DNA of 14,359 bases, taken from contig JAITCR010000061.1 of assembly GCA_031282985.1 (NCBI GenBank), forward strand, positions 1 through 14,359. Reading direction: 5' to 3'. Made by a program: the position numbers and the translations under genes. The notes under the pieces are model-generated. The model ran no database searches and was not told where the DNA came from. It worked only from the letters and a program-made list of their open reading frames with translations. This document shows, piece after piece, positions 1 to 7,097 of this stretch. This DNA comes from Nitrososphaerota archaeon. GTDB taxonomy: Archaea > Thermoproteota > Bathyarchaeia > Bathyarchaeales > Bathycorpusculaceae. Numbering within the stretch: the stretch's first letter is position 1; each line of letters starts with the position of its first letter.

Positions 1-240
1 AACACCAAAACATCACCAGCCCTCAACACAGACGACAAAACCTCCGACACATAATACTCAAAAACCTCCCCATTCAACGTACCCTTAAAAACTATAGAAG
101 CCCTAAACCCTCCAACCAAACGCAGAAATCAACAATTTACGCTTAAACCGCCCATCAGGCACATAATCCTCCACCCGAACAGACTTTTCACCCAACCATA
201 AAGCGGCATCATACCCACGTCGTACGCATGAAAGTTGAGT
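1..240 (-). pseudogene. IS630-family-like transposase fragment, frameshifted and cut by the window edge
   Basis: Read on the minus strand, this encodes a piece of a DDE transposase resembling the IS630/Tc1 group. From about 240 down to 106 the frame reads LSCVRRGYDAALWLGEK and then a VPDGRFKRKLL stretch. It meets a stop at 103-105, and the similarity resumes in another frame as FKGTLNGEVFEYYV followed by LRAGDVLV. The GTLNGEVFEYYV...GDVLV pattern is typical of the segment just before the second catalytic Asp of IS630 transposases. The rest, including that Asp, lies beyond the left edge. The frameshift falls at about 106-112, so the gene is dead unless it is a sequencing error. The frame stays open upstream to about 300, but I recognise nothing there. 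The family call rests on motif memory, not a search. Confidence 0.6.
217..236 (+). repeat. 20-bp direct repeat, left copy
   Basis: The sequence ACGTCGTACGCATGAAAGTT is found identically at 14032-14051 in the same orientation. This copy lies inside the IS630-like fragment, where its reverse complement encodes LSCVRR. Confidence 0.8.
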
Positions 241-398
241 AACGCTATAAGTGAGCCTCGAATAAATCAAATGTGCTGACTTAAACCTGACTGAAAAAAC
301 ACGTTTTTAAAAATCTACACAAAAAATCTAGTTTCCAATACATTTATAACTAGTAACCAACAACACTAAACATAACACAACATTAAACACTAAGTAAA
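241..398. other. AC-rich gap between two transposase relics
   Basis: No gene is recognisable. A minus-strand frame continues open from the IS630-like fragment to about 300, but it shows no family motif and is then interrupted. This is probably eroded IS sequence. Confidence 0.4.
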
Positions 399-1507
399 AT
401 GCAAAAAACACTCCTAAACCTGCAAATAATAGATAACTACGACCCGCCAACAAGGAAAAATAAAATACAAACTCAGCGAAATAATCACCCTATCATTCAT
501 AGCAATGGCCGCCAACGCCAACGACTGCGTTGACATCGCCAATTTCGCAGAAGAACATCAAACTCAACTAAAAACAATACTCACCCTAAAAAACGGTGTA
601 CCAGCACACGACACCATATACCGTACCTTCACTATAATCCCGCCCCAAAGCCTGCAAAGCCTACAAAACCAATTCAACAAACTCTTAAACCAAAATGAAG
701 GAGAAAAAATAAGAAAACTCTTTCACATAGACGGAAAAACCCAATGCGGCACCGGTAACAACCACCAAAAAGCCAATCACATAGTTAGCGCAATCGATGA
801 AAACGGGTTCAGTATAGGTCAAGAACTAGTTGATGATAAATCCAACGAAATTACCGCTATACCTGAACTAGTAGATAAGCTAAATGTAGCAGGTCATATT
901 GTAACACTTGATGCCGTAGGAACGCAACGTAATATTGTGCAAAAACTCTGTCGCAAACATGCAGATTATGTTTTGGCTTTGAAGGGTAATCAAGGGAAAT
1001 TGCATGAAAAGGTGGCTTTATGTTTTGATGATTCAGAGTTTTTAGGTCGGTGTGAGTATTATCAGACGGTAGAGAAGGCACGGGTGGTGTTGAGAGGCGG
1101 GAGTATTGGCATTTAGATGATGTGAGTTGTTTATTGGCTAAAAAAGATTGGGCGGTCTTAGGTCTGTGGCTATGACTCGTAATACTGTAACTCGGAATGG
1201 TCAAACTGAGGTGCAGACAAGGTATTTTATTAGCAGTCTATCGTTAGGGGTAGCAGAGATTGTTCGTGTTATAAGGGGTCATTGGTTGATGGAGAGTCAT
1301 TATTGGCATTTGGATGTGATTTTTCGGGAGGATAGAGATCGTACTTTGAATAAGCATGTTGCTTATGATTTGAATATTTTGCGTAAGTTAGCTTTGAACT
1401 TGCTTTGACTACTTGAGGTGGGTCGTAAAGGGGTAAGTATGAATAAGAAAAGGTTTATTCTTTGTTGTAATCCTGTGAAATATCTTGACCAACTATTAAC
1501 GCTCTGA
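399..1507 (+). pseudogene. ISAs1-family transposase, degenerate (three frameshifts and an internal stop)
   Basis: This is a DDE transposase of the ISAs1 (H-repeat-associated) family. The pieces in order are: an N-terminus from ATG 399 (QIIDNYDP) that breaks at about 444 and resumes as RQQGKIKYKLSEII; an open stretch at 505-1116 with IDGKTQCGT (first Asp), KSNEITAIP, TLDAVG (second Asp) and the family signature YVLALKGNQ; a frameshift at about 1079-1085 into VERREYWHLDD; a further shift near 1150 into GLRSVAMTRN; and a C-terminal piece with RYFISSL and IRGHWLMESHYWHLDV carrying the catalytic Glu. After LALNLL there is a TGA at 1406-1408. The frame then continues (MNKKRFILCCNPVKYLDQLL) to TGA 1505-1507, which matches the usual family C-terminus. 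All three catalytic acids can still be found, but no single frame spans them. Base skew flips inside the gene (see findings). Confidence 0.85.
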
Positions 1508-1532
1508 CAACACATCTGGTTAACAAGCGTTA

Positions 1533-1620
1533 GGAACTGTGCATAAATAACTTGCACTCGTAAAATGGAATTACACGAGCTTTCAGCAAAAAGAAGTGCA
1601 CATTATTTTCGCACAGTTCC
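1533..1620. mobile_element. 88-bp MITE-like hairpin element, TTA target duplication
   Basis: The ends are perfect 10-bp inverted repeats, GGAACTGTGC at 1533-1542 and GCACAGTTCC at 1611-1620. They extend imperfectly to about 25 bp per side (outer GTGCA at 1551-1556 and 1596-1600). The element is flanked by TTA on both sides (1530-1532 and 1621-1623), as expected for a 3-bp target duplication. An inner CTCGT/ACGAG pair at about 1557-1580 means the whole unit can fold into one long hairpin. It encodes nothing. It sits 25 bp after the end of the ISAs1 remnant. A 3-bp TNA duplication would suit an IS5-type (ISL2-like) parent, but that is inference. Confidence 0.7.
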
Positions 1621-1704
1621 TTATCAGTTCACGTTTTTCGTTTGAAATCGGTCTCATCAAACACATCTTCTCTAACGAGACTATGTACATGGATTAATTT
1701 AAAG

Positions 1705-1716
1705 TCAACTTGCTAT
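1705..1716. repeat. Orphan terminal repeat matching the 13827-13959 element
   Basis: The sequence TCAACTTGCTATA closely matches the right end of the 13827-13959 element (TTTTAACTTGCTATA). No partner left end was found nearby, so this looks like one surviving end of a related, otherwise lost element. The match is short and the call is tentative. Confidence 0.3.
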
Positions 1717-1770
1717 ATGGACACTTTAAAAAAACAAAAAAATCCCTCACAAATCTAAACCCAAAATATG

Positions 1771-1906
1771 GGCAGCCTCCGGAAACCTCTTAACTATCAA
1801 GGGTATGTGTAGTAAAGGTAAAGTAGGGAAGTTTGTATGGGTAACTGCTGCATTTATTTTGTTTTTATCGGTTTGAAGCGTAAAACGTGAGTTTCCGGAG
1901 GTTGCC
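1771..1906. mobile_element. 136-bp MITE-like element, TATG target duplication
   Basis: The left end GGCAGCCTCCGGAAAC (1771-1786) and right end GTTTCCGGAGGTTGCC (1891-1906) are inverted repeats matching at 15 of 16 positions. TATG flanks both sides (1767-1770 and 1907-1910), consistent with a 4-bp target duplication. The interior is AT-rich and has no coding potential. It lies just upstream of the IS1-type InsB remnant, so the two may share an origin. I cannot match these ends to a named IS. Confidence 0.65.
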
Positions 1907-1941
1907 TATGTAAACAGCTCTAACCGTTGAAAATAAGTCTT

Positions 1942-2342
1942 GAAATGGATGATGATGTGTGGGGCGAGTGTATTGCAAGAAAACCCCTTGTTGGTTGTGG
2001 TATGCGATGAATCATGAAGCGGGTGAAATTGTGGTGTATGTTTTTGGTATAAGAGAGCATGAGGTGTTGCAAAAGCTCTTAGTGTTGTTGTCAGGGTTGA
2101 ATGTGAAAATCGTTGTGGTGTTTTTGGATGATAATTTTGCTTATCATGATACCATACTGCGAAATATTTTGTATACAGGTAAGAGAAATACGCAACGTAT
2201 TGAGTGTAAGCATTTAACGTTTCGTACAAGGCTTAAGCGTTTAGCTTGTAAAACGATTTGTTACTCTAAATCGTTGGAAATGCGCATAACCCTCTTTGAA
2301 CTCCTCATAAACATGCTAGAATTTAAACGTAAACTATTCTGA
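1942..2342 (+). pseudogene. IS1-family transposase (InsB-like) remnant
   Basis: The frame open from 1959 to the TGA at 2340-2342 reads WLWYAMNHEAGEIVVYVFG, then VVVFLDDNFAYHD, then GKRNTQRIECKHLTFRTR and LKRLACKTICYSKSLE. This is the C-terminal two thirds of an InsB-type DDE transposase (family pattern GKxxTQRIExxxLTLRTRxKRLxRKTICFS). The expected first catalytic motif, MDDDVW, lies just upstream at 1945-1962 in another frame, so a frameshift at about 1960-1968 disrupts the gene. The zinc-ribbon InsA part is absent upstream, where the 136-bp inverted-repeat element sits instead. A separate InsA-like fragment occurs at the right end of the window. Confidence 0.8.
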
Positions 2343-2410
2343 GGCATGACCTGAATCTTCGGTTGTGTGGCTGAGTTGAATCGTAAGGTTAAAATGTCTA
2401 AAGGGTCTGT

Positions 2411-3721
2411 ATGAGAATTGTTCGCGTGAAACTTATGTTAGATATTAAGCTTATTCGTGAAAGTCCCGATGTTGTTAGAGCAAATTTGGGAAAGAGAGGT
2501 AACCCAGAAAACATTATGATGCTTGACGAACTTATCGCTCTTGACAAACAATGGCGGCTGAATCTTACACACCTTAACGACTTGCGGCACAATCGTAAAA
2601 TGATCACAGTTGAAATTGCTAAACTTAAAAGTGATCAAGACGTCCGCGCTCAATTTGAGAAAGCTAAAGAAATTGATGTTCAGATAACCTCTATTGAAAA
2701 ACAAGTTACTCAGGACGAAGATCGTGCACGTATTTTACTCTTATGTTTGCCAAACATGCTTGATCTAACTGTGCCTTTTGGCGAAGATGAACGTGGTAAT
2801 GTGCAAGTGAAAACTTGGGGAACAATTCCTACATTTAACTTCCCAGTAAAAAACCATATAGACTTAGCCAATGAACTTGGTATAGTCGATATGGAACGTG
2901 CTGGTAAAGTAAGTGGTGCCCGCTTCTTCTTTTTGAAAAACCAATTGGCATTGCTGGATTTGGCTTTGATGAGTTTTGCGATGCATGAACTGAGCAAGAA
3001 AGGTTATGCTGCTATAACGCCGCCCTATATGTTAAATAAAACTGCATACGAAGGTGTAACTGCGCTTGCAGACTTTGCCGATGTTCTCTACAAAATTGAA
3101 GGCGAGGATCTCTATATGATCGCCACTAGTGAGCATCCAATGGCAGCCATGTATATGGGTGAAGTTTTAAAGGAGCAAGATTTGCCACTTAAACTTGCCG
3201 GATTAAGTCCATGTTTCCGTAAGGAAGCTGGTGCACATGGCAAAGATACTCGTGGTATTTTCCGTACACACCAGTTTAACAAGATCGAACAATTCGTTTT
3301 TTGTAAACCCGAAGACTCTGTTAGAATGCATGAAGAATTATTGACAAACTCTGAGGAATTGTTACAGAAACTTGAGTTACCTTACCGAGTTGTTAATGTC
3401 TGTGCTGGGGATATTGGTACTGTTGCAGCTAAAAAGTATGATATTGAAGTTTGGATGCCCGCGCAGAATGGTTATCGTGAGGTTGTTAGTTGTAGTAACT
3501 GTACTGATTACCAAGCAAGACGTTTAGCGGTTCGTTATCGTGAAAAAGAGGGTGCGCCACCAAAAGGTTTCTTGCATACACTCAACTCTACTGCTATTGC
3601 TACTGGAAGAACGATTGTTGCTCTGCTCGAGAACAATCAACATGAAGATGGTTCAATAAATGTGCCTAAAGTGCTTAGAAAATATATGAGTGATTTTGAA
3701 AAAATAGATAAAAATCGGTAA
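2411..3721 (+). CDS. serS: Seryl-tRNA synthetase
   Basis: This class II aminoacyl-tRNA synthetase charges tRNA-Ser (and tRNA-Sec where present) with serine in the cytoplasm. Numbering from the Met at 2435 (MLDIKLIRESPDVVR, the usual SerRS N-terminus) gives 428 residues, normal for the family. Residues about 28-105 form the antiparallel coiled-coil arm that grips the long variable arm of tRNA-Ser. Also visible are TSEHP (231-235), motif 2 FRKEAG (261-266), a serine-pocket region with VSCSNCTDYQARR, and motif 3 TGRTIVALLE (390-399). It is the standard type, not the divergent methanogen type. The start is ambiguous: ATG 2411 has an AAGGG Shine-Dalgarno sequence at 2401-2405 and adds 8 residues, whereas ATG 2435 matches the family start but lacks one. 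It lies 48 bp before rps3ae and is probably co-transcribed with it. Confidence 0.97.
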   Translation: MRIVRVKLMLDIKLIRESPDVVRANLGKRGNPENIMMLDELIALDKQWRLNLTHLNDLRHNRKMITVEIAKLKSDQDVRAQFEKAKEIDVQITSIEKQVTQDEDRARILLLCLPNMLDLTVPFGEDERGNVQVKTWGTIPTFNFPVKNHIDLANELGIVDMERAGKVSGARFFFLKNQLALLDLALMSFAMHELSKKGYAAITPPYMLNKTAYEGVTALADFADVLYKIEGEDLYMIATSEHPMAAMYMGEVLKEQDLPLKLAGLSPCFRKEAGAHGKDTRGIFRTHQFNKIEQFVFCKPEDSVRMHEELLTNSEELLQKLELPYRVVNVCAGDIGTVAAKKYDIEVWMPAQNGYREVVSCSNCTDYQARRLAVRYREKEGAPPKGFLHTLNSTAIATGRTIVALLENNQHEDGSINVPKVLRKYMSDFEKIDKNR

Positions 3722-3758
3722 ACCCTTTTATATTGCTTTGAGAATGTTGAGGAAGTTT

Positions 3759-3763
3759 GGAGG
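3759..3763 (+). promoter_or_regulatory. Shine-Dalgarno site that fixes the TTG start of rps3ae
   Basis: GGAGG lies six bases before TTG 3770. No in-frame ATG or GTG start with comparable support exists, so this site decides a non-ATG start. Confidence 0.75.
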
Positions 3764-3769
3764 ATTACT

Positions 3770-4519
3770 TTGTCTTCAAAATCTTCAAAAGCAAAACACG
3801 TACGCGATAAATGGCGAGGCAAATCATGGTACAATGTAGTGGCGCCGTTGTTCTTTGGCAATGTCGATTTAGGCGCTGTTCCAGCAGAGACAACAGACCA
3901 ATTAATTGGCAGAGTTGTTGAAGCTACCCTGTATGATATTACAGGTGACTTTTCTCATCACTATTTGAAAATGTTCTTCCAAATAAGTGCAATGGATGGT
4001 AAAACCGCTAAAACCCTATTCAAGGGGCATGAGTATTCACGCGATTACTTGCGAAGCTTAGTTAGGCGAAGAACAACTAAAGTGGATGGTCTATTTAACT
4101 TAACAACTAAAGATAGTTTTAAACTGAGAATAGCTGTTTCAGTTTTAACCCTTTCTCGTATAAAGACCTCACAAGAAAAGATCATACGCAATGTCATGAT
4201 AAAGATTGTCAAAGAGAAAGCAACTGCTCTTACAATGGATCAATTTGTTCAAGAAATGGTTCTAGGTAAAATTGCTTCTGATATTTATAATGAATCAAAA
4301 CAAATTGCGCCATTACGTCATGTCGGTATACGCAAATCAAAGCTTATCACTACACCAGCGAACGTTTCAGAGATTGTATTAGCCGCTGGTACGCCACTTG
4401 TTGAAGAGGTTGCATTAGAGGAAGAAATTGAAGGCGTTGAAGAAGTCGAACAAGACGCAGAAGATGTTGATGTATCTGAGCAAATTGCAGACGACGATGA
4501 AGAAGTATCAGAAGAATAA
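3770..4519 (+). CDS. rps3ae: 30S ribosomal protein S3Ae (eS1)
   Basis: This is a small-subunit ribosomal protein found in archaea and eukaryotes (eS1), bound near the mRNA exit on the platform. The first 200 residues follow the family: basic N-terminus, KWRGKSWYNVVAPLFFG at 14-30, ETTDQLIGRVVEATLYDITGD at 40-60, RRRTTKVDGL at 99-108 and the PLRHVGIRKSKL region at 181-192. The start is TTG 3770, supported by a strong GGAGG at 3759-3763 six bases upstream. Residues 211-249 form a very acidic tail (runs of E, D and V) longer than I expect for archaeal S3Ae. Downstream of the stop is a T-rich tract, a plausible archaeal terminator. Confidence 0.95.
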   Translation: MSSKSSKAKHVRDKWRGKSWYNVVAPLFFGNVDLGAVPAETTDQLIGRVVEATLYDITGDFSHHYLKMFFQISAMDGKTAKTLFKGHEYSRDYLRSLVRRRTTKVDGLFNLTTKDSFKLRIAVSVLTLSRIKTSQEKIIRNVMIKIVKEKATALTMDQFVQEMVLGKIASDIYNESKQIAPLRHVGIRKSKLITTPANVSEIVLAAGTPLVEEVALEEEIEGVEEVEQDAEDVDVSEQIADDDEEVSEE

Positions 4520-4552
4520 ACTGTTCTTGTTTTTTATTTCTCTCTTTGTTTT
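4520..4552 (+). terminator. T-rich tract, likely archaeal terminator of serS-rps3ae
   Basis: Just after the rps3ae stop, the plus strand carries several runs of T (for example six Ts at 4530-4535 and five at about 4549-4553) without a strong hairpin. Archaeal RNA polymerase terminates at such tracts. Confidence 0.5.
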
Positions 4553-4562
4553 TAAATAATAT
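4549..4562 (+). promoter_or_regulatory. Putative TATA box for moaE-cofD
   Basis: TTTTTAAATAATAT is centred about 52 bases before ATG 4607. It would place a start site near 4580 with a short leader that contains the moaE Shine-Dalgarno sequence AGAGGG (4595-4600). This is a sequence pattern only. Confidence 0.4.
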
Positions 4563-4606
4563 TAAAAGGAACTGTGTTAAGCATATACTGTTTTAGAGGG
4601 TAGTTT

Positions 4607-5065
4607 ATGATTAGTCGTGCTGGTGTTCATGAAAAGGGTTCAATAAATGTTAATGATGTAATTGAAAGTATTAAACGGCGGGAAGACTTTGGCAGTGTAG
4701 GTGTTATTGGTTTATTTATTGGTGTAGTGAGAGGTGAGACTTCTGATGGTGGAGTGAAAGTTGAAAAGCTTACTTTGGAAGCGTATGAGGAGAAGGCTGA
4801 TGAGGTTTTAAGTAATATTTGTGATGATTTGTCCCATAGGTCAGGAATTGTTGATGTACATATTCATCATTTAACGGGTGATTTTAATGTTGGTGATGAT
4901 TTGGTTTATGTTGCGGTTGCGGGGTCTCATCGTGATCCTGTGTTTTCTGTGTTACAAGAGGGGGTTGAGCGTTATAAGAGTGAGGTGCCAATTTTTAAAA
5001 AAGAGCACGTTATTGGTGAAAATGGGCGATCTGAGTATTGGGTTTCAGAGAAGCAGCATCATTGA
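4607..5065 (+). CDS. moaE: Molybdopterin synthase catalytic subunit MoaE
   Basis: MoaE converts cyclic pyranopterin monophosphate (precursor Z) to molybdopterin, using sulfur carried on the C-terminus of MoaD. It is 152 residues, normal for the family. Visible signatures are GLFIGVVRGE at 35-44, LTLEAYEEKADEVL at 55-68, the SHRDPVF segment with the conserved HisArg at 108-109, and YKSEVPIFKKEH at 123-134. K124 and K131/K132 are in the position of the two catalytic lysines of E. coli MoaE, and the segment is followed by the usual YWV. The start has AGAGGG six bases upstream. No moaD is seen in the window. It lies 19 bp before cofD on the same strand, so probably in one transcript. In this organism the cofactor is most likely needed for formylmethanofuran dehydrogenase (inference from ftr nearby). 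Confidence 0.95.
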   Translation: MISRAGVHEKGSINVNDVIESIKRREDFGSVGVIGLFIGVVRGETSDGGVKVEKLTLEAYEEKADEVLSNICDDLSHRSGIVDVHIHHLTGDFNVGDDLVYVAVAGSHRDPVFSVLQEGVERYKSEVPIFKKEHVIGENGRSEYWVSEKQHH

Positions 5066-5084
5066 TTTGTAGCTGTGATATTGT

Positions 5085-6002
5085 ATGATTACGGCTTTAG
5101 CAGGTGGTGTGGGTGCAGCACGTTTTCTAACGGGTTTAATTCAGCTTGTTAAGCAGGAGGATTTGACGGTTGTTGTGAATACTGGTGATGATGTTGAACT
5201 TTTTGGGTTGTATGTTTCTCCTGACATTGATATTGTAACTTACACGCTTGCTGGTGTTGTTAATGATGTGACAGGTTGGGGTGTTAAGGATGATACTTTT
5301 GAATGTTTGAATATGCTTAAACGATTTGGTGAGGTTGATTGGTTTAATCTTGGAGATCAAGATTTTGCTACAAGCATTTTGCGTACAAAAATGTTGAAAA
5401 ATGGGGTTTCTTTGTCGCAGATATCTGCTAAGGTAAGTCGTGATTTAGGTCTTACGTTAAAGATTTTGCCTATGACTGATGACAAGTTTGCTACTTATGT
5501 GCAGATACCTGAGGGTGTTATTCATTTTGAGGAGTATCTGGTTAAACGGGCAGCGCAGGATACGTTATTGGGTGTTGAATTTGTTGGTATGGACGTGGCT
5601 AAACCTGCGGTGGGTGTTGTTGAGTCCATAATGTTTTCTGATCGTGTGATTATTTGTCCTAGTAATCCGGTTGTGAGTATCGGCGCGATTCTTTCTGTTT
5701 CGGGTATACGGGAGTCTTTACGGAAAACTAGGGCTAGAAAAGTTGCTATTAGTCCAATTGTTGATGGTGTTCCCGTTAAGGGTCCTGCGGATAAACTTCT
5801 TCGTTGTTTAGGTGTTGAGGTTTCGGCTTTTGGGGTTGCAGAATTGTATGCTGATTTTTTGGATGTTTTTGTGATTGATTCTGTAGATGTGGCTGAGAAG
5901 AGTCGTATTGAGCAATTAGGTGTTAAAGTGGTTGTTGTTGACACGTTAATGAAGGATATACAGTCTAAAGTGGCGTTAGCTAAAGTGTCTCTTGATGTAT
6001 AA
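5085..6002 (+). CDS. cofD: 2-phospho-L-lactate transferase CofD
   Basis: CofD joins a phospholactyl-type guanylylated unit to the deazaflavin Fo, giving F420-0, the core of coenzyme F420. The 305 residues match the family length. The N-terminal Rossmann-like motif is GGVGAAR (7-13). NTGDD (32-36), LGDQDFATSILRT (89-101) and PSNPVVSIGAIL (192-203) are the standard Fo- and phosphate-binding segments. The ATG at 5085 gives the typical MITxLxGG start. No clear Shine-Dalgarno sequence is seen, consistent with close coupling to moaE. Sense-strand composition is strongly G+T-rich compared with serS and rps3ae. Confidence 0.95.
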   Translation: MITALAGGVGAARFLTGLIQLVKQEDLTVVVNTGDDVELFGLYVSPDIDIVTYTLAGVVNDVTGWGVKDDTFECLNMLKRFGEVDWFNLGDQDFATSILRTKMLKNGVSLSQISAKVSRDLGLTLKILPMTDDKFATYVQIPEGVIHFEEYLVKRAAQDTLLGVEFVGMDVAKPAVGVVESIMFSDRVIICPSNPVVSIGAILSVSGIRESLRKTRARKVAISPIVDGVPVKGPADKLLRCLGVEVSAFGVAELYADFLDVFVIDSVDVAEKSRIEQLGVKVVVVDTLMKDIQSKVALAKVSLDV

Positions 6003-6021
6003 TTTCATTAGTTACTTGAGA

Positions 6022-6043
6022 ATAATGGTTATATTTCCATTAT
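6022..6043 (+). promoter_or_regulatory. TATA-like sequence inside a 7-bp dyad, upstream of the PhoU-like gene
   Basis: ATAATGG (6022-6028) and CCATTAT (6037-6043) are perfect inverted repeats around TTATATTT (6029-6036). The central sequence could be the TATA box of the PhoU-like gene, which starts about 45 bases downstream. The dyad could be an operator. Alternatively, it could be a weak hairpin ending the moaE-cofD transcript. Confidence 0.4.
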
Positions 6044-6076
6044 GTATGTTGTTATTATAAGTTTGGAGTGTTTGCT

Positions 6077-6745
6077 GTGGAAAAAAGAAGTTATGACTGG
6101 TTTGAACATAGACGGAGAACGAAAGGTTTAGAACTTGCGCATGAACAAATCGTTAAGGCTTTTGATACAGTAACTTGGTTACATAAAGCGGCAAAGAGTT
6201 TTTCGGAAAAAAATTTTAATGATGCAAAGAAATATATTGAAAATTTGTATTCGGCTGAGGAAGAAGTGGATAAGTTGCGGTCTGATACTTTTCTTGAGTT
6301 GTCTAATGGTGCTGCTTTAGTTTCAGATTACCGTGAAGATCTGCTGCATGTTGTAAAACGTCTTGATACTTTAGCTGACTATACTAAAGATGCTGCAAGA
6401 TGCCTCGAACTGCTTATAGATGCAGATATTCCATCTGAACTTTGTCAAAAAACTGTTTATTTGACTGGTAAACTTGTTGACACTGCACAGGTGCTTCGAA
6501 GCAGTATAGAAAAGATTTCTTCTGATCCATCTGAAGCTATAAAAGACGCTAAATGTGTCGGTGAAATTGAGACTGATATTGATACTGAATATTTACTGAC
6601 TAAGGGTCTATTTGTAAAGTATGGTGTCAGTATGAATTGTGGTGCGATGGTTATTTTTGATGATTTAATAGAGTTTATCGAGCAAGCGGCAGATATGTGT
6701 GCAGATACGGCTGATTATATTTTAGTGCTTTCAAGCAGAGAGTAA
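6077..6745 (+). CDS. PhoU-like DUF47 (TIGR00153-type) protein
   Basis: This is an all-helical cytoplasmic protein of the DUF47/PhoU-related family. Members often sit beside Pit-type phosphate transporters and are thought to regulate phosphate uptake. Recognisable parts are the N-terminal WFEHRRRTKGLELAHEQI stretch, an EEEVDKLR segment, YREDLLHVVKRLDTLADY with the acidic and His residues typical of metal-binding PhoU helices, and CVGEIETDIDTEYLL near the C-terminus. I chose GTG 6077 because GGAG at 6065-6068 lies eight bases upstream; GTG 6068 would add three residues but overlaps that site. The product is 222 residues, normal for the family. No phosphate transporter gene is in the window, so the partner is unknown. 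A T-rich tract follows the stop. Confidence 0.88.
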   Translation: MEKRSYDWFEHRRRTKGLELAHEQIVKAFDTVTWLHKAAKSFSEKNFNDAKKYIENLYSAEEEVDKLRSDTFLELSNGAALVSDYREDLLHVVKRLDTLADYTKDAARCLELLIDADIPSELCQKTVYLTGKLVDTAQVLRSSIEKISSDPSEAIKDAKCVGEIETDIDTEYLLTKGLFVKYGVSMNCGAMVIFDDLIEFIEQAADMCADTADYILVLSSRE

Positions 6746-6753
6746 TTCTGCAG

Positions 6754-6776
6754 TTTTTTCTTTTTACTTTGTTTTG
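6754..6776 (+). terminator. T-rich tract after the PhoU-like gene
   Basis: Runs of six and five Ts begin nine bases after the stop codon, a typical archaeal termination context. Confidence 0.45.
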
Positions 6777-7097
6777 TTGATGCTTTTGTATACCATTGTT
6801 ATACTGCTTGTTTTAGTGTGTTGTTTGCCTTTTAGTTATAGTGTCTATTTTAATGTTCATTGGTGTTTGTGTGTTTTTGGTGTTATGTATTGATTGACAA
6901 ATAATGTTGGTTATATCTGTAAATCATATGTTGATATTAATGGAAATTTTTGTTAATCAAAAACATAAATATCTGTTATGTGTGTTAATTGACTGTAATT
7001 ATGCACTAAATTGTTTGTGATGTTACATGTGTTTTTTGTTAATGGGTTGCCTAAAGAGTTTTAAGAAAAGTTTCAATACTCTACTGCGTGGTTTATT
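6777..7097. other. Gene-free AT-rich intergenic stretch
   Basis: About 350 bp separate the PhoU-like gene and the radical SAM gene. I find no ORF with family resemblance, no tRNA-like arms and no clear terminal inverted repeats. The plus strand is rich in T and G. A possible TATA-like element, GTTTTAAGAAA at about 7057-7067, could serve the downstream gene. Otherwise I see nothing in it. Confidence 0.5.

Noticed and set aside
857..1204. 115-codon minus-strand ORF opposite the ISAs1 relic
   Set aside because: It is antisense to clear transposase sequence and shows no family resemblance.
1406..1408. In-frame TGA in the ISAs1 C-terminus as a recoded codon
   Set aside because: The same gene has three frameshifts, so a plain nonsense mutation is sufficient; the neighbouring intact genes have no internal TGA.
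1906..2229. 107-codon minus-strand ORF opposite the IS1 relic
   Set aside because: It is a shadow of the InsB-coding strand with low-complexity content.
4878..5072. 64-codon plus-strand ORF overlapping moaE
   Set aside because: It is another frame within moaE and has no independent support.
5522..5944. 140-codon minus-strand ORF, Thr/Ser-rich
   Set aside because: It is antisense to cofD; its Thr-rich composition follows from the G+T-rich sense strand.
7061..7080. GAAAAGTTTCAATACTC resembling part of a CRISPR repeat
   Set aside because: It is a single copy with no spacing pattern or further repeats nearby.
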